NCBI GenBank assembly: GCA_036346405.1
Contig: CM070557.1
Location: 53,016,016-53,080,015, forward strand
Source of the DNA: Phyllostachys edulis
Lineage: Eukaryota > Streptophyta > Magnoliopsida > Poales > Poaceae
DNA length: 64,000 bases
Direction of reading: 5' to 3'
The translations under genes were made by a program, and so were the position numbers. Shown one piece after another: positions 34,419 through 45,767 of the stretch (position 1 is its first letter; every line of letters begins with the position of its first letter). The notes under the pieces are model-generated. The model made no database searches. It was not told the origin of the DNA and saw only the letters and a program-made list of their open reading frames with translations.

Positions 34419-35057
34419 GGAAAATACGTTGCAAAGAATCTTCCTCACATTAATACTAGAAAATACGTTGCAAAGAATCTTCCTCACATTAATACCAGTA
34501 ATAACACATTAATACCAGTAATAAGTGGCACTCCCTCCGTGTCAAAATATAAGTCGTTTAGGGCATTGGCATAGTCTCCAAGGTGACACTTTGGCCATCA
34601 ATTTACATGGAAATATCTTATTTCAGATAAAAATAATTATATATTATGAAAGTATATTTCATGATGGATATAGTGACATCAATTTCGTGTTGTCAATCTA
34701 GGTAATTCTTTGTGTATTAATGGTCAAACTAAAAATGCTTAAACAACACAGATCTTAGAACAACTTATATTTTGACACGGAGGTAGTATTTGATACTAAA
34801 ACCAAGAAATATATTTGACAACCGTTTGAGTTTGTATAGCTTGTGACAGCTCTCGACATGTCGTAATTAAGAAAGCTACCCAATCATAAAACCCTAAATC
34901 CTAAATAACCAGTAGGGTGTTCGTGCATTGCAACAGGATCTCGAAACATGGTGATACATATTAGCAGGCAAGAGCCTAAACTGTACAATAAATTTCATTT
35001 TTCTTTCACACACACATCAAGCGAAACATCTCTCTACAAACTAATAAATAAATCAAA
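34419..35057 (+). repeat. Block X of the tandem duplication
   Basis: Near-identical to 43020-43674. Starts with tandem ~41-bp units GAAAATACGTTGCAAAGAAT/CTTCCTCACATTAATA: two here, three in the other copy. It then holds a Stowaway-type MITE and ends CTAATAAATAAATCAAA. No gene. Confidence 0.9.
34531..34786. mobile_element. Stowaway-type MITE (256 bp)
   Basis: Ends CTCCCTCCGTGTCAAAATAT and ATATTTTGACACGGAGGTAG, the CTCCCTCCGT terminus of Stowaway (Tc1/mariner) MITEs. A TA follows on the right; the left flank is CA. A second copy lies at about 43150-43403 in unit 2, as part of the segmental duplication. Confidence 0.8.
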
Positions 35058-35639
35058 CTAGGCTAAAAGCGCTGCTACGCCGCGCCGGCGATTGCAGCGG
35101 GGTTCGATAATTTTTTTTCCTAATATACATAAAACCATGGTGGAACAAAAAATGTAACAATGCTTAGAACGGCATGAGCTTGTTAATATATTGGCGAGGT
35201 AAATAAATTTTTATTCAGTTGTATTTATCATGGACAACATAATCATTTATGATACAAAGTGTCATCAACGCAATAAAAGAATTGGAGGGAAACTTAAAAT
35301 ATGATGATAGCGATTTATGTCATCAACGAAATCATAATTATGCTGCATGGATTCAAGCAAATTATGAGGAGGGCCAAAATAGAAAATAGGTATCATGGAA
35401 AAACACAATATCTGGTGTCTACCATTGACAGCCAAGCAATAGGTTTGCAGAAAATAGGGGCAAAACCAACATAAGCAGTTCGTTATTTTAGTGAGAGAGA
35501 GAAAGCTCTAGATGATACTTACAGGCTACTATTCCTTTGGCTGGAATGAGAACTCATTCAATGTTTTGTAGTGTTTAATTGCCACAACATAGGAAACACA
35601 TACGAACTATCCTTTTTTTTTTGATACCCGATTTCCAAT

Positions 35640-35800
35640 TGGGGGATTGGCATATTTGCCACACCACTTTATGCCCAATTGCCAGAATGCCACTCAATGT
35701 CTCAATAACATGTGGGCCCGGGACCCAGATGTCATTGAGACATCAGATGGCATTCTGGCAATTACACATAAACTTAATGGCAAAACATCAATAATCTTTT
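35640..35800. repeat. Foldback MITE-like palindrome
   Basis: Arms TTGCCAGAATGCCACTCAAT/GTCTCAA and TTGAGACATCAGATGGCATT/CTGGCAATT face each other around GTGGGCCCGGGACC. The total is about 160 bases. No target duplication defined. Nested in the Helitron-like insertion. Confidence 0.7.
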
Positions 35801-35949
35801 TCCAATTGACTATAAAAAAGGATGGACCCGATATCAAATTGGTAACATAAATGAAATGAGCCAGCTGAGTTTTGAACACACAGAACAAGTTGACCTCTGA
35901 TGATTGTAGCAGTGATGATAAAACTTTTCAAATTAGTGTATATGAGCAT

Positions 35950-36375
35950 ACATGGAAAAATAGTGTTTAACCTACAACAACTAAAGTCATCATGAAGCAA
36001 AAATGCATTACTGATAACCCAATGCATAGATCGGTCATCATGAAGCAAAAATGCATTACTGATAATCCAATGCATAGATCGGAAGAGATCACGACCTTTA
36101 ATTTTTCAACATTTCTTATCTCTCCGGTAGAAACTATTATATTGTCACTTTTTTCGGGAAGCACCAACTTGCATTTGAAATTTGTGTATACGAGCATGCA
36201 TGGAAAAAGAGTGTTTAACCTACAGTAACTAAAACCATCATAAAGCCAAAATGTGTTACTGCTAACGCATTACATAGATCGGAAGAGATCACCACCTTTA
36301 ATTTGTCAACATTTTTTATCTCTCCAGTAGGAAACTCTTATATTGTCACCTCTTTTCAGGAAGCACCAACCTGCA
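35950..36375. repeat. Tandem repeats (45-bp and ~200-bp)
   Basis: ATCATGAAGCAAAAATGCAT-containing 45-bp unit occurs twice near 35988-36075. A larger unit with CATAGATCGGAAGAGATCAC, ATCTCTCC.GTAG and GGAAGCACCAAC repeats with a 200-bp period. No gene. Confidence 0.85.
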
Positions 36376-36890
36376 TCTCCTTCAGCAAAAAACAAAGAAG
36401 GTGTATCGATCCTGTTGGTTGCATTAATAAATGAAGAGAAGACCTTATTAGCAAGCATAGGAACCCTCAAAAGCGTTCAGAGGTCCAATCTAAATAACAG
36501 AACTAAAATGTATCAAATCAAGAAATTGAAGCAAATCAGTCTGACAAACACATGAGCTATCGAGACATGATAACACATAATGCATTTGATTATCTTTCTT
36601 CATAAATGCTAAAAATATGTCGTCCGCGAAATCAGCCAATTTTCTCACCTTCTTATATGCGGATTGTCTTTGAATAATTTACACCATCTAATCCAATTGT
36701 CAAATGTCTTTTTCGGTCATATATTATATGCTTCCTATTTTACCATCCAATCCAACTACCAAATATCACAACCGCTGGGGCATTTCGGCAAACAGGCGAG
36801 AGGCATGACATTTTCTTAACATCAAGGAAATAACCGTACAAAGGAAACCTAAGCAATCTGATATTCTAGAAAAGAAAAGGATGCAACCAA

Positions 36891-37679
36891 TCACATGTTA
36901 ATAGGAAATAGCATAACAAAACTTAGACGAAGAATCGATCTCAGATGACATCGGTTTTCTTTTAGTCGCATCAAACCGAACTTGAAGGGAGCAGAGTAGC
37001 AGTTTGTAGCCCGAAGCAGCTGCATCGTCAAGCATGTACTCATCCTAAGAGATATAGCACAGGCAGAACCATCCTGGCCACAACAAGATCGTCCTGACCC
37101 CATGAACACTTTCTTGATGGCCCAATCAGGTATATCTCGAATGAAGGCAGGAAAAGAAACGGGGGCATAGACCTTAAAGAGGCAGTGGTCGATGCTGAGC
37201 TGCATGTCCTTGCATGCCTCGTGGACGTCGTGTCGCTCGGGGGCCTCGTCCAGGCACATCCTCAGCACCATCCTCTCCAGGTCGACCCCCTCCCACCTGT
37301 TGGCCACCGTCACCGATATTTGAGCAGAGTAGCAGTTTGTAGCCCGAAGCAGCTGCATCGTCAAGCATGTACTCATCCTAAGAGATATAGCACAGGAAGA
37401 ACCATCCTGGCCACAACAAGATCGTCCTGACCCCATGAACACTTTCTTGATGGCCCAATCAGGTATATCTCGAATGAAGGCAGGAAAAGAAACGGGGGCA
37501 CAGACCTTAAAGAGGCAGTGGTCGATGCTGAGCTGCATGTCCTTGAATGCCTCGTGGACGTCGCACTGCTCGGGGGCCTCATCCAGGCATGTCCTCAGGA
37601 CCATCCTCTCCATCGCCGGGTCGACCCCCTCCCACCTATTGGCCGCCGTCGCCAATATCCCCGCCATGTTCGCCGCCAC
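36891..37679 (-). pseudogene. Captured exon, 111-codon duplication (alpha/beta-hydrolase-like N-terminus)
   Basis: A 262-codon minus frame built from two copies of a 333-bp segment (starting 36989 and 37322); the period is a multiple of three, so the frame stays open. Each copy reads RWEGVD...ERMVLR.CLDEAPE, then KDMQLSIDHCLFK followed by an AAG|GTCTGTG or GTCTATG donor, so the rest is probably intron. 'FKDIQLSIDHCLFK' recalls the N-terminal segment of plant monoacylglycerol-lipase-like hydrolases; that is from memory and moderate at best. No catalytic GxSxG segment is present. Same strand as the Helitron, as usual for captured genes. Confidence 0.5.
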
Positions 37680-37812
37680 CGCTCACACCTTGGACCTCAC
37701 GCTAGGCATGGGGGTTCAGTTGAACCGCGAAGATCCTTGGAAGACTAAACTGCAAACAAGTTCATAGCAGAAAGCGGCGGGGCAGGGGAAGAGGAGTCGT
37801 GATGTATACGGA

Positions 37813-38640
37813 GTGGAGTGTGGGGAATTGATGGCAGGGGTGAAGAAACGGTCATGCGGCAAGTGTGAAGGATGTAGCATGCGGGCGGTCTTAAACGAAA
37901 GAGAGGAGAGGCGGCTGAGTCAAGGGCGAGGACGACGATCGTCCAAGGAGAGGAGGGGAGCGATGAGGGCGACGCGGGTGAAGGGGACAAAGCTTGCGGC
38001 GGGGGCGGCGCAGACGAAAGGGAGGAGGGGCGCAGTGGACTTGGGCGGTGAGGACGACGCATCCGAAGGGGAGGAGGCGGGGGCGGAGCGGGCATAGGGG
38101 AGGAGGGTGCGGTGGTGGCAGAGGAGGGCACGGTGGTGGTGGCGCATGTGAAGGGCAAGAGAGGGGGAGGAACTCAACGTGTGGGCGGTGCAGGCAGGTG
38201 GCGGCGGGGAGTACCGGGAGAGGGGGAGCCAGTGTCGTGGGCATGCTCCAAGGAGAGGAAATAGGCACGGGCAATGAGGGTGGGGGTTGGGGGGCAGCAC
38301 AGCCAAAGCGGAGGCGACGCTGTGAGGACGAATGGCGACGACGAGGAAGGCCACGAAGCGGAAGGGAGGGGAAGAGTCGAGGCAGTTCCATCCGAGTGAA
38401 GGGAGGCTGCGAGGGGAGGAGCGGCGCACGGAGTAGGTCGAGGTAGCGGCGGGGGAGGAAGGGGAAGAAGGTTCAAGACGCACGCTTGCGGGGTGATGTG
38501 GACACGCGAGCTGCGCTGCCTCCCATCGAGCGCATCGGGCGGATCCGGCGGTCGCGGAGGTGAGCAAGGGCGATCGGACGGACGACAATTGTTTGGCGAT
38601 GTGGCCACGCTGGGAGGCCAGCTAGCAACTTTGCTATAAT
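37813..38640. other. GC-rich tail of the Helitron-like insertion
   Basis: Strongly purine-skewed GC-rich sequence (GGGGAGGAGG, GCGGCGGGG). Overlapping Arg/Gly-rich plus frames and Pro/Ser-rich minus frames, none with a domain. It may derive from a promoter or 5' UTR captured with the exon. I do not support a gene here. Confidence 0.45.
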
Positions 38641-38651
38641 AAGAGGTTATA

Positions 38652-39620
38652 TTGTAAACATTTTTTCATGTTGAGTCTTGTCTAACATGAATACAAACAA
38701 AACATCTTTTGATGGTACATAAGACATCTACGAAGTAAGAACAACTTTGTAGACGAAATTATTGGTAAATGTCCCGACTGAATTGAAGCACCTATCCTTT
38801 CTCGACACAACAAGTATTTAAATATTGCTCATAGCAGTAGCTCGTGAGAGTGCGACATAGAGTTATCCATGGGAGAAAACCGGATTAGGAGGGAGGTAGA
38901 CACCTACATTTAGGGTAGTTTGCCCATGTGCCTTGTGGACGATCACACCAATTGTTTCTTAAACATCCTTGAATATTTTTATCAAGGACATTATCAGAAT
39001 AAATAACACACAGTCACACACATTTAGGTTCCCCACAGGAAATGAAAGAAGGAACATCACATGCCGATTTTCACTTTGAGTAATTCATTATTTTTTGAGT
39101 GAAAAAGATCGCTTTGAGCAATTTATTATTAACCATCAGCCAAATAAATATATGTATTTTTGGAGGGCAATTAACTTCTAGAATAATGACACCCCTAAAA
39201 CTAAATATGTGCAAACTATAGGAAATGAGCTTCCAAACAGATTAATCTTCATCCTCATTTAGTTACACATATTTAGCAATTGTCATAGACAAAAATATCC
39301 ATGGCAAAGGTAACCAAAATTTTCTGTTGCCCATGGATAGAACCAATATCATGCTCTACTACTTCATCCAGACACAAAAGAAAGTCGTTTTTTTTTTACT
39401 TTTCAAAGTAAACAAAATGCCACTTTTGACCACTAAATTTTATCATTTTTTTAAAATTTTCAATGCTACGGTGGTATTTTTCGTGACAAATTTACTCAAA
39501 CCATTTTAGAGTTAGATAATATATTTGGTCAAAATTGATAAGATTTGACTGCACAAATTATAGGGTGATTTCCTTTTGTGATTAGAGGGAGTATTTCTAT
39601 GGACAGAACCATGTATAAAG
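38652..39620 (+). repeat. Block Y of the tandem duplication
   Basis: Near-identical to 43675-44641 (for example CTTTTGATGGTACATAAGAC here against CTTTTGATGATACATAAGAC). AT-rich, no gene. Ends at the duplication junction. Confidence 0.9.
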
Positions 39621-40100
39621 TGTGTGGAAGGAAACCCTAGGGGTGGGGAATGGTGCAGCCTTATAAGGTGGGTGCAGGGGGCGGAGACCGTTGGATGGGA
39701 GGTCTAGGAGTGGGAGCCGTTGGATTTGGGCTCCTAGGGTTTTGCTTTGGTGCGGCCGAGCGAGATGGGCTATTGGGCTGGGCCTGCATTTGACGTAGGC
39801 TGGTTTCGCCTCGTTGGGTTGTTGGGCTGGTCTTGGAGTCTCACATGGCATTTTGGCCCAAGTTGCAAAGAGATGTTGTTTGCCAGTGTCTTGCTGTGAA
39901 ATTACCTTTGTATTGATGAGTCTGCCATTCATTTCCAGCTGTCGGGATGCGATGCAAGAAGGTGGTGCCTCGTTGGCCTGTTGGTGACTGCAAGCTGGCA
40001 CGGTGGTGGTGTGTGATTTTGTGACTAATGTGAAGTGTCGGGGCTTGACCAAAAATAAGAGGGGTGATTCTACAGAGACGGAGCAACAAAATAGCTTGAC
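39621..40100 (-). promoter_or_regulatory. Orphan copy of the L27a promoter
   Basis: Duplicate of 27898-28380. It keeps the telo-box (GAAACCCTAGGGG near 39631), the AGGGTTTTGC block and site II motifs (TTGGGCTGGGCC near 39775), but the TATA core reads CTTATAAGG rather than TTTATAAGG. No ribosomal protein gene follows; it faces block Y. It may be a functionless relic or a start site for non-coding transcription. Confidence 0.75.
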
Positions 40101-40391
40101 CAAATACTACGGATTAGAGAGGGCAAAACTAGTTGTTTTTTAGCCTAACGTGTGGTATAAATCGTTAGCTTCTTAACTATACATAGAAAGATGCTAAAAT
40201 GAGAGGGGGGGCCACAGCTCATGTTCGCCGACACAAAGCTCCGCCTTGTAGACATGTAGCCTAGGGCATACTCTCTGTAAATGCATTTTTGGATTGGTGT
40301 GCATTTTTGAACAAACAATGTTGCTCCCTTCATGAAATTCATGAATCTTGCTATCATGGTAGCTGAATTTGGGGTAACAATTTGAAAGCAT

Positions 40392-42531
40392 CTAGGCCCC
40401 TAAAAATGGTTTTGGTAATTAATGATAATATGTGAATATGAGATTAACATGTTTATTGAGTATTTACAATGTTAAGTTCCATTGGTGAATTTGATGTCTT
40501 GAAGATGCATGCTAAAGGACAACATGAAGATCTTTTGGATAAAAGACAAGGTATAAGTAGTCTAGGATCCTTTTTGTATTTTACCGGTTTTAGGAGAAAT
40601 GGTTGGAAAACCAGATTATAGGATAAATGTCGTACTATTAAGAGGGATCATGGCTAGTAGCTTGATAGCATGTTCTTGTGCCATTTGGATCAATTTAGGA
40701 TCATGCATGCATTTGAATATGTTTTTGACAGCTCTCTGTGCAATTGACTACACAAACGGTAGTACTGGGGTTTAATGGGTGGAACTACCGCTTTGCGGTA
40801 TGACCGCGTATCCCTTAGCGGTATTATCGTGGGCCGTTCGGACTGTCCAAAAGTGACATGACCGTATGGTTTAAACTTGTGGTCCGAACAGCCCAATTAA
40901 TCTGGGTCGTCCACGTAAATGGTCCGATCGTCACAGCCAACTTGTTGCTAATGCAGTATGACCGGCCTTTGGAGCGGTACTACCACATTGCGGTCATTCT
41001 GTTTTTAAGTTGGCGGAACTACCGTGTGCCGTTCGGACCGTCCGAACAGCACATGATCGTGTGGTTTTTAAGTGTGGTCCGATCAACCCATTTAATCTGG
41101 AGCGTCTACGTGTGCAGTTCAAAAGTGACTGTCAACTTATTTGTGGAGCGGTACGACCGCATCATGGCAATTTCGTTTTCTAGTTGACGGTACGTAAAAT
41201 CCAGAGAGTCTCCATTTTGGTTAAGTTTGCAAAACCCTTGGAACGGTGTACCACCGTTGTTTAAACGGTACTACCGCTCTAACGGTACTTCCGGAAAATG
41301 GAGCGGAACGTATTTTCCAGAGAGACTCGTTTTTGGTCTCGTGTCTCACCCCTTGGAACGGTAGTATCGATGCTTTCTTGGCAGAACTACCGCGTAGCGG
41401 TATTACCGTACTTCCTTTGGCAGTACTACCGTGGGCCGTTTAGACTGTCCAAAAGTTCAAGATCGTGTGGTTTAAACGCATGGTCCGAACAGCCCATTTC
41501 ATCTGAGTCGTCCACGTGGCTAGTGTGTTTGGGTGTGCTGGTTCTTATTAGGGTTGCGGTAGTACCGGAGCTTCAATGGCGGAACTACCGCTCCACGGTT
41601 GTTCCGAATTTTATGTGGCGGTACGTAAAAACCAGAGAAGCACCCTTTTCAACTGAGATTGAAACCTTGTGAAACGGTAGTACCGCCCCTGTGAGCGGTA
41701 TGACCGCATGATAGTTGGCGGTAGTACCGCGCCGTATTTAAAACGGCTATGTCAAAGGCAGTTAATGCTCCTGTTGTAGCCGTTACAGAGCGGTTGGTGA
41801 GAAGCGGTAGTACCGCACCTTGGTTGACGGTAGTACCGTATTTCGCTGAAAAGCTAAGGTTTCTCTCATAATAGTTGGATTTGGTTGTGGGGGTTATAAA
41901 TACCCCTCCACCTGCTCTAGGACAGAGAGCAACTCTTCATTTAACATCCTTAGAGCCTTGAGCATTCGTTCAACACCTCAAATACACTTGTGCATTCATT
42001 GTGAGGTAGTTGAGCAAATTCAAGTGCATTCATTCTAGTTGATCCATTTGCACTTGAGTGCCATCAAACGAAGGTCATCGATTTATTACTCTTGGAGTTT
42101 TGCTGAACTCTGAGACGGCTTGGTGGTGGGAGCACGGTGATCTCTTCAAGAAGCTTGTGAAGAGGCCCGGTGCCAAGATTGTGAGTGATTCGATGTTCAC
42201 CATCTCTGGAGCGGAGGAAGAACAACCAATAGTGATTGAGGGAAGGCTTAATTCGTGGAGCCGGTTTGATTCGTTCAAGCTTCCTTAATGTGGATTAGTA
42301 AAGACCGGCAAGTCTTCGATACCACGGGAAAATATCGCTTGTCTCATTTGTGGTTATTTCTTGTCTTTACTTATTCCGCATTTACAATTCTAGCATTTAT
42401 CTTGTGTTAAATTACTTAGCTAGAATTGTATCTAGTTTAGACATAATTTATAATTGGCTTCGTTTGTTAATTTGCTAAATTTTTAAAACCTCCTATTCAC
42501 CACCCTTTAGTCGGTTATCCTTGATCCTACA
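40392..42531 (-). mobile_element. LTR-like insertion in the duplicated promoter flank
   Basis: A 2140-bp unit with TG...CA ends on the plus strand (TGAAAGCATCTAGGCCCC ... GATCCTACA). It splits sequence contiguous at 28640-28650 in unit 1. Flanking 5-mers CAATT and CGATT differ at one base. On the minus strand it begins TGTAGGATCAAGGATAACCG, the family at 33052. It is rich in GGTAGTACCGC-type palindromes and has no coding domain. Probably a solo LTR or LARD. Confidence 0.85.
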
Positions 42532-42600
42532 CGATTCAAATCAACACGAGCATCGTATCGTGCGATGTTGCAATATACTAGCATTACACCTTGGTATTGC

Positions 42601-43019
42601 AATAGCCAACTAGAAGCGGTAGACATTCCTCAAAGTCGGTCTCTGGTGGAGTTCCTGGTTTCTGCATGGTCTCCGTTGTTTTTTTCCCTTTTTTATATCT
42701 AAAACTATGAATTCCCCACAATGTAAGGTACACACAACTTTCAGACATTTGAGCGAACAATCAGATCTCTTCCTTTGCGAATGGTAGAAACCCTTTGTTA
42801 ATCGTGTGGATGGAGAAAACCTACTTGAGCAAGAATGGCAAATACAAGTTGTAAGGTATATGCCAAATCTTTACATATCAAATATCTTTCATGAAAAAGA
42901 TTTTCCTTTCAGCAATTAACATTTGTATTTTTTTCTCTTTATGTTTTGTATGCATAATTATTTAATTACATAGGCATATGATGCAATCCAAATCTCATAG
43001 TATGGAGCTTGATCGACAA
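42601..43019. other. Part of unit 2 without a unit 1 match
   Basis: About 420 bases of AT-rich sequence between the L27a-flank copy and block X'. The matching part of unit 1 seems replaced by the LTR-like repeats. No gene seen. Confidence 0.55.
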
Positions 43020-44641
43020 GGAAAATACGTTGCAAAGAATCTTCCTCACATTAATACTAGAAATACGTTGCAAAGATTCTTCCTCACATTAATACTAGAA
43101 AATACGTTGCAAAGAATCTTCCTCACATTAATACCAATAATAAGTGGCACTCCCTCCGTGTCAAAATATAAGTCATTTAGGGCATTGGCATAGTCTCTAA
43201 GGTGACACTTTGGCCATCAATTTACATGGAAATATCTTATTTCAGATAAAAAATTATATATTATGAAAGTACATTTCATGATGGATACAGTGACATCAAT
43301 TTCGTGTTATCAATCTAGGTAATTCTTTGTGTATTAATGGTCAAACTAAAAATGCTTGACCAACACAGATCTTAGAACAACTTATATTTTTACATGGAGG
43401 TGATATTTGATACTAAAACCATGAAATATATTTGACAACTGTTTGAGTTTGTATAGCTTGTGACAGCTCTCGACATGTCGTAATTAAGAAAGCTACCCAA
43501 TCATAAAACCCTAAATCCTAAATAACTAGTAGGGTGTTCATGCATTGCAACATGATCTCGAAAGATGGTGATACATATTAGCAGGTAGGAGCCTAAACCG
43601 TACAATAAATTTCATTTTTCTTTCACACACACATCAAGCGAAACATCTATCTACAAACTAATAAATAAATCAAATTGTAAACATTTTTTCATGTTGAGCC
43701 TTGTCTAACATGAATACAAACAAAACATCTTTTGATGATACATAAGACATCTATGAAGTAAGAACAACTTTGTAGACGATATTATTGGTAAATGTCTCGA
43801 CTGAATTGAAGCACCTATCCTTTCTCGGCACAACAAGTATTTAAATATTGCTCATAGCAGTAGCTTGTGAGAGTGCGACATAGAGTTATCCATGGGAGAA
43901 AACCAGATCAGGAGGGAGGTAGACACCTACATTTAGGTTAGTTTGCCCATGTGCCTTGTGGACGATCACACCAATCGTTTCTTAAAAATCCTTGAATATT
44001 TTTATCAAGGACATTGTTAGAGTAAATGACACACAGTCACACACATTTAAGTTCCCCACAGGAAATGAAAGAAGGAACATCACATGCCGATTTTCACTTT
44101 GAGTAATTCATTATTTTTTGAGTGAAAAATATCACTTTGAGCAATTTATTATTAACCATCAACCAAAGAAATATATGTCTTTTTGGAGGGCAATTAACTT
44201 CTAGAATAATGACACCGCTAAAACTAAATATGTGCAAACTATTGGAAATGAGCTTCCAAACAGATTAATCTTCATCCTCATTTAGTTACACATATTTAGC
44301 AATTATCATAGACCAAAATGTCCATGGCAAAGTTAACCAAAATTTTCTGTTGCCATGGATAGAACCAATATCATGCTCTACTACTTCATCCAGACACAAA
44401 AGAAAGTCGTTTTTTGACTTTTCAAAGTAAACAAAATGCCACTTTTGACCACTAAATTTTATCATCTTTTTTAAAATAAAATTTTAATGCTACGGTGGTA
44501 TTTTCCGTGACAAATTTACTCAAACCATTTTAGTTAGATAATATATTTGGTCAAAATTGATAAGATTTGATTGCATAAATTATATGGTGATTTCCTTTTG
44601 TGATTGGAGGGAGTATTTCTATGGACAGAACCATGTATAAA
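43020..44641 (+). repeat. Blocks X' and Y' (contiguous, unoccupied state)
   Basis: Contiguous counterparts of 34419-35057 plus 38652-39620. They start with three ~41-bp GAAAATACG/TACGTTGC units and include a Stowaway MITE copy at about 43150-43403. The X'/Y' joint (CAAATTGTAAAC) is the pre-insertion site of the Helitron-like element. Confidence 0.9.
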
Positions 44642-45767
44642 ACCATTTTTAGGTGAAAAATCCCCCTTTTTTTTGTTTACCATGTATAGAAGAACCAATC
44701 AAGGTTAGCAAAATTTGGAACTGATATCAGATGTGTCATACACATCGTACGAATAAAAAAGCTTGACATTGCAGTTGTGGAACACGAGCTCATCAACTGA
44801 TGTGAAGCGCACCTATTGTGTTTGGTGCTTTGTGATCTCCCCTCCTCCTGATCTCTTTTCTTCCTCTTCACTTTCGAAGCTCTACATAAAAAGAAGAAGA
44901 AGAAACACATAACCAATTAGAGGAGAACGAATGGAAGTTCGTTGATTCCTTACGAGAAAAGAAAAGGAGTATAGATCAGTAGCAGCACTATCCAGTAGCT
45001 ATAAGATCTCATGCTTCATATGACTCGGCCATATTACTGAATATTGATAACAAAAGGAAGACATCTTTTGCTCCCTGAATCTCTTGCACCTGCACACACA
45101 TCCAAACAACACCACATGAGACTTCCATCATGCCAACTATTTCTTTCTTGGTTCTTGCAATCGGAAGAAACTGTAGTCAACAGGACGTACGTGAGCATGG
45201 CGCCTCGTCCTCTTGCTTTCTCGATGCGGCGTCCATACTTTTCGTGTGGTGAGTAGTTGCAGCTCTTGGACGGGGGAGAGAGATAGAGGGGGGTTGAGAC
45301 TTAAAACATTGTATTAGGAGAGAGGATATCGTGTGACGAGGCAAGACGGTTTTCACGAGGAGGCGTGACCGTCGAAGAGAAGAGAGGGAGTCGTGTCCCG
45401 CTGTACGTTGTACGGTGTAAATGTCTTTTAATATTATTAAAATATCTCATGCACACTCACTATATCAACACTTTCAATAAAAAATACTAATTATCTTTAG
45501 AAGATCTTTAAAAAAACTCACATAAGCATCCCTTCCTAAACCCAACAATGGAAAGCAGAAACCCTCGAAACAAAAAAGCCATAACCCTAAACCCAAAATC
45601 AGCCCATAATAAACCCATAAAACCAGCAAACCAGACCAAAATCAAACAGCAAAACCACCCGACTTGAGCAAGGAAGGATCAAACCCTCCCCTCTCCTATA
45701 TTAACCCCACCTCCGCCTCCTTCCCCGTCCCCGCCCCCTCCCTCCCCCCAGATTCCTCCGCACCGCC
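44642..45767 (+). promoter_or_regulatory. Exportin-T upstream region
   Basis: Intergenic until about 45,660. A TATA-like CCTATATTAACCCC lies at 45694-45707, about 65 bp upstream of the ATG, followed by a CT-rich leader (CCGCCCCCTCCCTCCCCC). The frame at 44677-44916 (minus) shows no domain and is not supported. Confidence 0.5.

Larger units (their letters stand above)
35058..38651 (-). mobile_element. Helitron-like insertion with captured gene exon
   Basis: A 3594-bp insertion absent from the paralogous site at 43674/43675, where AAATCAAA joins TTGTAAAC. There is no target duplication, and it sits between A and T. Read on the minus strand it ends with hairpin GCGCGGC-GTA-GCAGCGC (35085-35069, one mismatch), then TTTTAGCCTAG, then host T: the Helitron 3' end (hairpin ~11 nt before CTRR). 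The 5' end starts TATAACCTC, not the canonical TC. No Rep/helicase is seen, so it is non-autonomous. It carries a duplicated exon fragment (36891-37679), a small palindromic MITE and tandem repeats. Confidence 0.85.
27898..39620. repeat. Tandem segmental duplication, unit 1
   Basis: Starts 48 bp upstream of the L27a ATG and ends at the junction ATGTATAAAG|TGTGTGG (39620/39621). Parts shared with unit 2 are 27898-28721 (L27a 5' flank), 34419-35057 (block X) and 38652-39620 (block Y). The rest was added later by insertions: LTR-type repeats, a solo LTR, a Pack-MULE and a Helitron-like element. Confidence 0.88.
39621..44641. repeat. Tandem segmental duplication, unit 2
   Basis: Order: copy of the L27a 5' flank (39621-40391 and 42532-42600), a 2.1-kb insertion, unmatched 42601-43019, block X' (43020-43674) and block Y' (43675-44641). 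It lacks the L27a coding sequence. It is the less rearranged copy and preserves the unoccupied site of the Helitron-like insertion. Confidence 0.88.

Noticed and set aside
36076..36087. AGATCGGAAGAG, identical to the start of a sequencing adapter, present twice (also 36276-36287)
   Set aside because: Both copies sit at matching places in a diverged tandem repeat and continue with GATCAC rather than the adapter, so this is genuine sequence.
44677..44916. 79-codon minus frame upstream of exportin-T
   Set aside because: Lys/Arg and Phe runs from homopolymers (AAGAAGAAGAAGAAAC), no domain and no homologous phrase recognised.
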